In this document: positions 1 to 10,160 of the stretch, in pieces
Position numbering within the stretch: the stretch's first letter is position 1
Layout: every line of letters starts with the position of its first letter
Assembly (NCBI GenBank): GCA_032173965.1
Contig: CM063292.1
Location: forward strand, 7,040,001 to 7,104,000
Length of the DNA stretch: 64,000 bases
Source of the DNA: Sitta carolinensis
Taxonomy: Eukaryota > Chordata > Aves > Passeriformes > Sittidae
Direction of reading: 5' to 3'
The notes under the pieces: model-generated
Database searches by the model: none
What the model was told of the DNA's origin: nothing
The model's input: only the letters and a program-made list of their open reading frames with translations
Position numbers and translations under genes: made by a program

Positions 1-356
1 TGGATTCAGCATGGCCAGCTGGGATCAGTGCAGCCTGCAGGCTGACCTCAGGTGAGTGCCAGGAATCAGTCTGGGTGCTCAGGGCAGCTCACCCAGCTGG
101 CACTGCAGCCTTGTCCTGCAGGCTGACCTCAGGTGGGTGCCAGGGCTGGGCTGGAATGAGTCTGGGTGCTCAGGGCAGCACATCCAGCTGGAACTGCAGC
201 CTTGTCCTGCAGGCTGACCTCAGGTGGGTGCCAGGGCTGGCTGGAATGAGTCTGGGTGCTCAGGGCAGCACATCCAGCTGGAACTGCAGCCTTGTCCTGC
301 AGGCTGACCTCAGGTGGGTGCCAGGGCTGGCTGGAATGAGTCTGGGTGATCAGGGC
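1..356. repeat. ~90-bp GC-rich minisatellite, cut by the window edge
   Basis: The phrase GGCTGACCTCAGGTG recurs at 40, 121, 212 and 302, giving spacings of 81, 91 and 90 bp. Each unit then runs through a GAGTCTGGGTGCTCAGGGCAG block (near-identical between copies) and a CAGCCTTGTCCTGCAG block. The copies at 121 and 212 are almost identical, while the first copy is shorter and more diverged. The array fades at about 340-380, where a partial unit ends in GCAGCCTTGCAG. Its left end is outside the window, so the true copy number is unknown. The short open frames on both strands here repeat with the array and are not taken as genes. Confidence 0.9.
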
Positions 357-3300
357 ACTGCAGCCTTGCAGTCCCTCCTGCCCCCATGCCCAGCCAGCCC
401 CACAGCTCAGGGCACAGGAGCCGGCTCGTGCTGCCATTGATTTTACTGCACTAATTCAGAGGATAAACAGAGGACTCAATCCTCCAGAGTTATCAATCTG
501 GCATCTTTCAAGCACATTTAGATTGGCATGGGCTTTTGTTTTCTGTTTTCTTTTTTTCCCCCTTCCCAATTACATGTTAAGTGTAGCAGTGTTAACAGAT
601 GTCACTAGAATATAATCTCCAAGGATTTCAAGAGCAAATAACACTAGGAAAAAATTGATTCACAAAGAAATGTTTAGCTATCATGATCATTGAGAATAAA
701 CCACATTATTTTCTTAAATGCCTAGTTTGAATACTGTTTTTACAGTTATTTTGACAGTAGATTTTGTAAAAGGTGCCAGCAAACCATGTGGAATGACAAT
801 CACACAGGAAGAAGATGCCACAGTCTGAATTCACCAGTGACAAAGATGAAAGGCATTGGATCATGGTTTTTGCAGGAATCTGACCTCCACGCCTACAATA
901 TGGTTCATATAGCAGAGTCCTACTGTGCCAGAAAATACATTTATATTTGTAACATGCTAAAAAAACTGTGAGTACCATGATATCCTTGTTCTTTTTCTTA
1001 CTTTCTTTTTGGGCTTAGAAAACAATTTCTTTTCATTCTGTCCTTACTTTTTTAACTTTTTTTTTTTTTTAAAGCAACTCGCTTCCCAGATTAATCGTTG
1101 TTAATAAATTTATGGCTGATAATTTTTTTAAAAGAGCATTATGTAGGAATGTGAAGTAATGAATACACCAGAACGATTATTTAGAGTCCTGGACAATAAT
1201 GATCACAGAAGCATAGAACCCCTACAGCTTCCAAAGAAGAAGTGAGAGCTCTGAAATCAGAGCTGTTTTAATACCTCTACCCACACATGGACATGCATGT
1301 TAAAACTGATGCCCACAAAGTTTATAACCTCTGTCATGGTAACTGATTGGTAGTTAAGCGTTTTTTGGGGTTCATTGCCATTGCCCCTTTATCTTAGACT
1401 AGTAGACAACATTAATTTTTAAAATGTCTGTTTTGTACAGGGCAAAGCAGGCCACAAACAGCTGAGCACACTGACACAGAACAGACTGCCTTTGCAGCTC
1501 ATGCACAAGGACTTTATGCTTGTTTACTGCTACCCAGGTCTATTGCCACAAGTAAGACCAGCAGAAACAGAAGAATAATCAGTGAAAATTGATTTCTCTG
1601 TAAGGTGGGAACATCCCCGACCCTTTTCAGACCCCTTGTTGTTCATCCTCCACTGGACCCCAGTGCCTGGAGCTGTATCAGTGCCTCAAGCTCAGACAAG
1701 TGCCTCCAGTGTATGCTGAGCTGGCTGGTGTGAAGGAGGGCTTGCCAGAGAGAGACCAGCTTGTCTGTCCCTCAGGGCATGGGAAAGCAGATGTATATCT
1801 GTCTGCAGCTGGGCAGAGCTTCTTTCCCCACTTTTTTCCCCTCCAGCTTTGCCCCTGGTCTCTGGGATGAAATCTTGCCCATCCTGAGCAGGTCCCAGGG
1901 AGTTCATATCCCCCTGGAGAAAGCCAATAGCACCTTCCCACTGGGCTGAAGGCCCTGAAGTCTCCAAAACCAAACCAGGCTGCCCCACACCCATCGTGGG
2001 GCAGCTCCAGCCATGGGAACAGCTCCTGCACAGTGCCACTGAAAAGCAGTTTCAGCAAACACACCAAAACTGGGCACTTCTACCCTCACACTGGTGCCTT
2101 CTCCTCACTGCCCATTGCATAAAATGTGAACAGAATCTGGGTTTTATCTTATTAGTGACCTGCTTCAAGCTCATATTCCCCGTACTTCTGGAACTATTTC
2201 TGTGATGAACTGTAGATGGAGTTATTAACCCACCAGAAGCATCTGACAGAGGAAAAGGAAGAGGCCCTCAGCACGTTCTTCTCCAAAAAATTTCCAGTCT
2301 TTGAGATTGTTTGTTCATTTACTAAAAATAGTATATTTAAAAGCATGGAAAGGCAGAAGGCTGGAGTTATTGAGGCATGTGACAGATATGACAGATGCCT
2401 GGCTTGGAAATGCCACAGGACTTCTTCTCCATGTACCATTATTCACCTCTGGACACTTAACAAATTCTGCACCTGCAGAAAAAAAAGAACAGAAGACATA
2501 AATGCAACAGGAAAAGGAAAGATTTTAGGATCAAAAAAGTTACAACCAACCTACCCCTCAACTTGCAACATTCTTAGAAACGAATAGCCAAATTTACTTG
2601 ATTCCATTTCATTTAAGGAGTAGCAGTAGCTCCTCACTGTTCTGCAGTTACCTGTTCACATCACAGCTCTCTCTCATATTTCAGCCTTGTTTTCAGCTTA
2701 TCCTCAATGGTTTTTGAAGTTGAGCAAAACTTTTTGAAGCCCCCTGTTCGGTAGCATCAGTATTGGGCTAATGCAAACAAAACCAGGTACACTTTCCAAG
2801 ACATGCCAACTGTCTGCTGAAAAGATCTGGATAACATTCCCTTTGTAATAGAGGATCTCTCTATTGTTACAAAACTTGCACATTTCTAAGGAAGCAGAAC
2901 ACCCAGTATGTAGTGGGTTAAGAAAATCCCCTGGAACTGCATCATAAGCAAATTTTATCCCTGTTCAGTGATTTATTTAAATGCAGTTATCTCTGAAGGA
3001 TAAGAAACAAATCCTCAGGGTGTTCACAGAAGCAGAGAGTTGGGGCACAAGGGGATTTTTCACCTTCAGATCGAATTAACTGACTCTCTTCTGAAATGAG
3101 GATGGTCAACTGGAATGGTCAACCAAGCATTTGTCCAAACTACAGAACATGACTGGCAGAGGAACTCTGCTGACCCAAAGGGGGGTTGAGTAATCTGGAA
3201 ACTCAGCTGTGGGAGCAAGTGAATTAACAGAGACTGCTGGGGCTGAAAACCAACAGCCAGTCCTACAGAGGATCCTGCAGAGCTGTTTGATTTAGAGACT

Positions 3301-4102
3301 CTCCTCACCTCCCTCATTGGTTCTCCAAGGGTTTTGGTATGCATTTTCCTATCACCCTCAGCAATGTGAAGATATCAAGACAAGTTAGGAAAGTTAGGAA
3401 AGCTGGTCTGCTCTCTTCTAGGCAGCTGTTCCCAGAACTGCATGCTGAGGCAATCGTGGAGTGTGTTCTCACCCCCAGAGGTCCACACTAGACCCTGGGT
3501 CAGGCCACTAATTTACACCAGGCCATTGCAGGGGGTGGACTAATTCTGGGGAGTGCTAACACATGCACTCATTATTGTCAGTCTGAGCAAGGTGGTATGG
3601 CAAGCCCATATAATGTTAAATATTCAAGTTTTCTTGTGCAGATAATGCTACAAGATAAACCTCAGACAGAAAATTGTTCACATTTACAGGGAGTATAAAG
3701 ATTATGCCTTTTAGCCAGCCTAAAAGTATGCAAAATTACCATTTAAAAATAAAATGCCTTGATAAATTTTTGTTACAATCCATATGATACTGCAATTATT
3801 TGAACTTCTAACAGGGCAGTAATTTGATGTTGTGCTGGAAGAAACAAAACATAATAATGCGTTCATGTTAAGATCCCACATTAAATGGAGGAATCACCCT
3901 TGAAAGGATGGATATCTGATTCTCTGTCACCCTGGCATTTCTTCAGGGCTCTCTGATGACAGAGCCTCAGCCCACTAGTGCTGTTCATGTGGGAGAGCAG
4001 AAATGAGAGTTTGGGCTGATAATTGAATAATAGAGAATGCATGGCTGGTTTGCTGCATTGTACTGGAGCCAGCGTGGAGGCAGGTGGTGCCAGAGGGGTC
4101 CC
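357..4102. other. Unique non-coding sequence
   Basis: AT-leaning sequence with no frame I can recognise. It includes short T runs (for example near 1060) and a few moderately GC-rich patches near 1640-2100 whose open frames overlap on both strands and look like chance. A short segment near 3509-3525 (TTTACACCAGG) resembles old amniote-wide repeats but is too short to assign. I see no RNA gene or promoter. Confidence 0.6.
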
Positions 4103-5567
4103 AGGCTGTGGCTCTGGCTGTGGCTGTGGCTCTGGCTGTGGCAGTGGCTGTGGCTCTGGCTGTGGCTGTGGCTCTGGCTGTGGCTGTGGCTGTGGCTCTG
4201 GCTGTGGCTGTGGCTCTGGCTGTGGCTGTGGCTGTGGCTCTGGCTGTGGCTGTGGCTGTGGCTCTGGCTGTGGCTGTGGCTGTGGCTGTAGCTGTGGCTG
4301 TGGCTGTAGCTGTGGCTGTGGCTGTGGCTCTGGCTGAGTCTGTGGCTGTGGCTCTGGCTGTGGCTGTGGCTGTGGCTGTGGCTGTGGCTCTGGCTCTGGC
4401 TGTGGCTGTGGCTGTGGCTCTGGCTGTGGCTGTAGCTGTGGCTGTGGCTGTGGCTCTGGCTGTGGCTGTGGCTGTGGCTCTGGCTGTGGCTGTGGCTGGC
4501 TGTGGCTGTGGCTGTGGCTGTGGCGCTGTGGCTGTGGCTCTGGCTGTGGCTGTGGCTGTGGCTCTGGCTGTGGCTGTGGCTGTGGCTGTGGCTCTGGCTG
4601 TGGCTGTAGCTGTGGCTGTGGCTATGGCTATGGCTGTGGCCCGCTGGCTGTGCTGGCTCTGTGGCTGTGGCTGCTGTGGCTGTGGCTGTGGCTGTAGCTG
4701 TGCTGTGGCTGTGGCTGTGGTGCTCTGGCTGTGGCTCTGGCTGTGGCTGTGGGCTTGGCTGTGGCTGTGGCTGTGGCTGTGGCTGTGGCTCTGGCTGTGG
4801 CTGTGGCTGTGGTAGCTGTGGCTGTGGCTGTGGCTCTGGCTGTGGCTGTGGCTCTGGCTGGCTGTGGCTGTGGCTTGGCTGTGGCGTCTGGCTGTGCTGT
4901 GGCTGTGGCTGTGGCTGTGCTGTGGCTGTGTGGCTGTGGCTCTGGCTTGTGGCTCTGGCTGAGTCTGTGGTTGGCTGTGGCTCTTGGCTGTGGCTGTAGC
5001 TGTGACTGTGGCTGTGGCTGTGGCTGTAGCTGTGCTGTGGCTTGGCTGTGGCTGTAGCTCTGGCTGTGGCTGTGGCTCTGGCTGTGGCTGTGGCTCTGGC
5101 TGTGGCTGTGGCTTGGCTGTGGCTGTGGCTGTAGCTGTGACTGTGGCTGTGGCTCTGGCTGAGTCTGTGGCTGTGGCTGTGGCTGTAGCTGTGGCTCTGG
5201 CTGTGGCTGTGGCTGTGGCTTGGCTGTGGCTCTGGCTGAGTCTGTGGCTGTGGCTCTGGCTGTGGCTGTAGCTGTGACTGTGGCTGTGGCTGTGGCTGTG
5301 CTGTGCTGTGGCTGTGGCTGTGGCTGTGGCTGTGGCTGTAGCTGTGGCTGTGGCTCTCGGGCTGTAGCTGTGGCTCTGGCTGTGGCTGTGGCTCTGGCTT
5401 GGCTGTGGCTGTGGCTTGGTAGCTGTGACTGTGGCTGTGGCTCTGGCTGAGTCTGTGGCTGTGGCTCTGGCTGTGGCTGTAGCTGTGACTGTGGCTGTGG
5501 CTGTGGCTATGGCTATGGCTGTGGCTCTGGCTGAGTCTGTGGCTGTGGCTGTGGCTCTGGCTCTGCA
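4103..5567. repeat. Hexanucleotide (GGCTGT/GGCTCT) array with higher-order structure
   Basis: About 1.46 kb, or roughly 240 copies of a 6-bp unit, mostly GGCTGT with GGCTCT every second to fourth unit. Variant units include GTAGCT, GTGACT, GCTATG and a GAGTCTGTGG marker at 4336, 4961, 5161, 5238, 5449 and 5533. The part up to about 4490 keeps a clean 6-bp phase. The middle (about 4490-5060) has many phase slips such as GGCTGGCTG and GCGCTGTG. The right part contains longer repeated blocks. Frames stay open for up to 588 codons on the minus strand (Ser-His/Ser-Gln, Ala-Thr and Pro-Gln repeats) and for shorter stretches on the plus strand (Ala-Val, Trp-Leu, Gly-Cys). Several frames are open at once, as expected for an array lacking stop codons, so these are not genes. 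Confidence 0.97.
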
Positions 5568-8431
5568 GAGCAGCACTGGCACACTGCTGCCAGGGCACCA
5601 CTAGATGTCTGTCTCTGCCTGTGCTCGCCTTGCACCTCCTGCTCAGGAGGGCCTGGCCACCAACTCTCCTTCTGGATGGACCCCAGCTTCTGCTGGTGCT
5701 CGAGTCTGTTTGCCTCACATAACCTGAGTGCTGTGGAGAACACCCACTCATTGAACTAACTGCTTATCAGACCAGTTAACTGCAGCTACTCCTCTCCATG
5801 AGTGCACAGATGAGATCGTTCTCTTGCCCTCCACAATTGCATGGAAAAGTTAGAGCAGACTGGGGAGAGCAATGCACCCAGGGTGACCCAAGAATTAGTG
5901 CAGGGAGTGGGACTTTTGCTGTTGTCTCCAATTGTGTCAGGATTTTCAGGAATCCCCTTTCCCACAGCAGAGATGTCCAGTTTGCTGTGTGATTTTAACA
6001 GACTCATGTATGGCTCGACTCACTAATGCAGAGTTTACCTCTCAGGCTGTGATTGTTGGCTCTCTCTCAGATTTTGTACTTCTTCCCAGCTGACTCAGCT
6101 GGTTGCTTTGTTGAGGACTTTTCCCACTCCTCACACATTAAGTAAACCTGACTTGCATGCTCAGTTTGCACTCCCCAGGCAGTGCCAGAGCTGAGATCCT
6201 GAGGAAATGCTTCCAGCAGCCACACTCAGGGCTGCATCTGCTCAGCCAGGCACAGCAGTTCCACACCCAGTGAGTCTGAGTCTCTGGCTGGCTCCTACAG
6301 CAAACCTGCTCAGAGATCCACCTCAGCAGCACAGCCATCTCTAAATTAACCCGTGGCAAGCAAGGCAGCTACAGCTTCCAGCCATTTGTGCCTCTTTGCA
6401 GGAATTCACTGCCTCACGGCAGGACTAGGAGGGCCAGCTCAGATGTTGAGGTTTGCATGTGGACAGGGTAACAAAGGGCTCTCCCCTCAGCTCTGTCTCC
6501 CTCTTCTATTCCCCTACTCTCCAGTCTTCCAGAAAGAAGTGGAGAATTTTTTAGGATAAGATGCCCAATTTTAAATCTGACTTCAGATCCATTGTCATCC
6601 AATTTGGCTGTACTAAATGGATCAGGGAGCACATCCCTTGCATATGTTAAAGTCCCTCAAAGAGTCATGCAGTTATCTAGCTTATTTTCCCTCCTATTAA
6701 ATAAGCAATTCTTTCTTTTGAGTGGGTATCTACAATTACCTCTATTTCCATTTGAGAAACTGAGCTAGAGTGAGTCTCAGTGGTTTGCTAAAGGACCACT
6801 CACAACACTTCTGGCAGACTGGAGAGAAAGCCAGGAATGGAAAAGACAGCTAAAGGCTTGGATACTCAGTGTTTTACCAAGCTGGCAGCCGGTTCTTGAA
6901 CAAAATAAAAGTACTCTTCCACAAAATGTTCAATTACACTTTGGAGTTCAGTATCATTTAATATTATGGAGAATAAAAGTGTAAATGGGTTCGAGGAAAG
7001 AATTAGAAAAGTTGGTCCCAATGATGACAGAGCTGTTTACCTGTTTCACTAACAGACAGACTCTTGTATTGGACTGAGTACAAAAGCCCTCTTGTAACAG
7101 AAACCAGTCCAATCCATGGGATGAGGGAGAAAGGTTCCCTGTTCCATACCTATTGCTTGAACACTACCCCCATCTTCCACCCTGCTCACTGGGGAGATGG
7201 GATGTTTCACTCCAGAGGATTTGTGTTGAGGTCACCCCTCCAGCCAGAGGAGACAGCAAAGCTCTATTTCATGAGGGAGATCCAGCAAGCAAGAGCAGCT
7301 ATGGTTCTATAATGCAAACAGGATTTGCAGGGAAGGAAGAGATATTTTTGTGATTTTCCTCCAAGATTCAGAGACTTTGTTCCCGTAAAGTATCATGTCT
7401 TAATTCAGGGTGGCTGGTTCAGGACACGCCATGGAACAAGCAATAATGGAACAGTTTGCATCGTGGTCAGAAGACTGAGCTGGTTAAGTCAATCTGAGTG
7501 GTTTTCTCCTTCCACAGACAGGAAATTAGGCTTTTCTGCCCTGATCCAGGCACCTACTGCACACCAGGCTGCCAGGTGTGGAAATCAATGTGAATAAGAG
7601 AAGAATCAATAAGAATAAGAGAAGACAAAATTTCAAAAAGGAGCCTTTCCACCTTTTGCAACCCAAGCTTGGTGCAGTGGATGTAAGGGTAATTTTGAAA
7701 CTAAGGGCACTGCAATGCTGTTTTTGCTTTGCAAAGCAAATGCCAGCTCTCCTAGTGCAGTGGCAACTGATGGCAGCTCAAGGCTATATCCATTTTTATT
7801 CCATGAGTGTACCAGGAACTAGTAGTGCTGGGAGGTGGTTGTGGAAAATGAGGGTATCTAAACAATTACTTGTTTACATAAATATTGTAAATATGCCTTT
7901 AGTAAAGCACTGGGGTTATAGAACTAATTACTCTGCTCATCTCTTACTGACTTCCATGGTTCTACCTATTCCCTTTTAGGGTGGATATTTCATTCTTCAT
8001 CTGGATTTGTATATGCCTTGGGTTTTATTGATCGTTATGTGAAGGTCAAACCAGATATGTGTTTTTCTCTCCTCAGGATCCTGTTTCCAATGCTACAATT
8101 ATTAAGCAAGTACATTATTAGCAAATGCAGAAAAAAAAATAAAGCAAATTGAAATAAAACCAAACACCATCTATTTACATACTTATTTAATGATACACTT
8201 CAGTGCATGGTTAGTCACATACACTGCCTTGCAGTTAGAGAAGACTGTACTCCACTCACACCTTTCCCTTTCTTAGCTCAGAGAGTTCCTAGCAGCAACC
8301 CCAGTGAAGATTTCCCACACCTTGGCTTTGCCTTTCACAGGAAGCTGGACTCCTCCCCCAAAAGATCCTTATCTTAGTTTTCCTCTCATTTTCACACTGC
8401 TCAGTTGTGCAGTTGTGTTCTTATACAGTCT

Positions 8432-8433
<2 letters not shown>
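5568..8433. other. Unique non-coding sequence
   Basis: Mixed composition, somewhat GC-rich to about 6450 and AT-rich afterwards. The open frames are short (up to 133 codons, at 7578-7979), start at arbitrary methionines, show no domain I recognise and lack flanking splice signals that stand out. No interspersed repeat is clear. Confidence 0.55.

Positions 8434-8491
<58 letters not shown>
8434..8491. repeat. 58-base poly(T) tract
   Basis: An uninterrupted run of 58 T, preceded by TACAGTCTTC and followed by CCACACCATT. Read on the minus strand it could be the poly(A) tail of a retroposed copy. However, the sequence to its right has no AATAAA complement close by, and I see no target-site duplication. 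Expansion of a simple repeat is the safer call. Confidence 0.95.
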
Positions 8492-9817
8492 CCACACCAT
8501 TAAATTTTAAAGCTGGCAAAATTCTAGCCAAATAGAAATATCCTGGTGTGGGGCTTTTTTCTCAAAATGAGAAAATCCTCATTTATCAATTGAAACATTT
8601 TGTTCATTTCAAACCACTAATATTTCAGGTTTTAATTTTCAGGATTTTTTTTTTCCTCATAAGCTTCTAAGTTACATTTAAGGAAATTTATCCATACATA
8701 GGATTCTTTTGTTATTGTTTGCCATCTTGGAGGCTAAACTGATCCTGCGCTTGCTAAAAGATCTGTAGAAAGAATATCTTTGATAACCCACTTGTGACAT
8801 GGAATTAAATCCATTCTGGAGCAGCACTGTGAGAGCCCCACCGCAGCCACTCTGCTCCTGAATAAACAGACAGACCAACACTGTCAGCAGCCTCTCCTCT
8901 GCTGCTCTGAGCTCTGTAACTTGCCTTTAAATGGGCTATTGTTTGGCTCTGAATATTTTCATTTAGGGCCTTAGCATTAGACTCCCTGACACATTGTTAG
9001 CAACACCAAACCTTTCAGATACATCAAGGAGACAAAATTGAAAAGCCAGTGAGATAAATCTATGCTCCCAAACAGATGCTGAACAATCACATGCAGCTTG
9101 AGATGCCAGTTCCTAACATCTTATTTCAGCAAGTCTTACTGATAAGAAATTTAATACAATCTCACCAAACACAAGCTGAATCAGCCTATGGGATTCATGG
9201 ATTTTAAAGTAAGCAAGGAGAGCTGTGACTATCCAGTTTGATTTGCATTGCACAGGCCAAAGAATTTCGTCCAGTAAATCCACTATCAAATGAGTTATTG
9301 CTTCCTTCCATGTAAGCAATCCTTAGATCCAGTAAGTTGTGGCTGAATTATGGCACATCTTCCAGGAGGGCATCCAGCTTCCTTCCATTCTATAATACTT
9401 ACAAGGCTAGGCACAGAGCCCAACAAGCCATCTCCTTCCCCATTTCCTAGTGCTGGAACTTAACCCAGCCATGATGTGAAGGTAAACTTATGTTGTGAAA
9501 ATTGCTTCCGTATACCACTGGCCTTATCCCGTGCCAGAATTATACCTTTACTCAGGGAAATACGTGTTTCTTCAGAAATGATGGCTGGGATAGTGGGAAG
9601 AAATCAGTCAACAAGAGGATTGCAATCTACAAAAGTTCTTCTTGTTTGGATCTTATCCCGATTTCTTTCTCAAGCTTGGAGAAATTCAAAAAGTAAAGCA
9701 GAAAATGGAAGGAGGAGTGAAGACAAAAGGACACAGGGTGAGAACATGAAAATATCTCAGATTTATCTTGTGCCCCTCACTGGAAATTCTGGAAAATAAA
9801 ACCTTAGACATTAGGAG
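8492..9817. other. Unique non-coding sequence
   Basis: AT-rich sequence without a recognisable gene. An 8-bp inverted pair, CCACACCA at 8493 and TGGTGTGG at about 8544, could form a loose hairpin beside the T tract. The 107-codon frame at 9476-9799 has no recognisable motif and ends just before the LTR at 9818. Confidence 0.5.
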
Positions 9818-10160
9818 TGTGGTGGTTTAAAGCACACAGTCCTGTTGGGCTCACTGTCCCCAGCAGGATGAGGGAAAGAGTCAGAAGAGAGAAAGTGAGA
9901 AAACTCGTGGGTTGAGATGAAGACAGTTTAATAGCAAAGCAAAAGCTGTGCACACAAGCACAGCAAAGCAAGGAATTAATTCCCTGTTTCCCAGGGGCAG
10001 GCAGGTGTTCAGCCATCCCCAGGAGAGCAGGGTCACATCCCATGGAACGTTCCTCAGCAGCACAGACACTGTCACTCCAGACAGCAGAACTCACTCCAAC
10101 AGGCTCTGACTCATCTTTGGGTGCCTCTGTGTCTACCACCAAACAGCAGCATGTAAAGAG
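9818..10160 (-). mobile_element. ERVL-type LTR, 3' portion, minus strand
   Basis: Read on the minus strand, this matches the 3' half of a bird ERVL LTR as I remember that family. The order is a GGAGTGACAGTGTCTGTG-like stretch, CTGGGGATGGCTGAACACC, GCCTGCCCCTGGGAAACAGG, GGAATTAATTCCTTGCTTTG, then GCTATTAAACTGTCTTCATC with an ATTAAA poly(A) signal, CTCAACCCACGAGTTTTCTC, and a terminal TTAAACCACCACA. The conserved LTR end (TG on the plus strand) is at 9818. The other boundary is uncertain: similarity to the consensus I recall fades beyond about 10085, and the remaining ~75 bp may be diverged U3 or flank. There is no internal viral sequence next to it, so it is a truncated solo LTR. No target-site duplication was found. 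Confidence 0.82.

Noticed and set aside
3975..5751. Minus-strand open frames of 535 and 588 codons
   Set aside because: They are translations of the hexamer array (Ser-His, Ala-Thr, Pro-Gln repeats). Several frames on both strands are open at once, which reflects absence of stop codons in the repeat and not coding selection.
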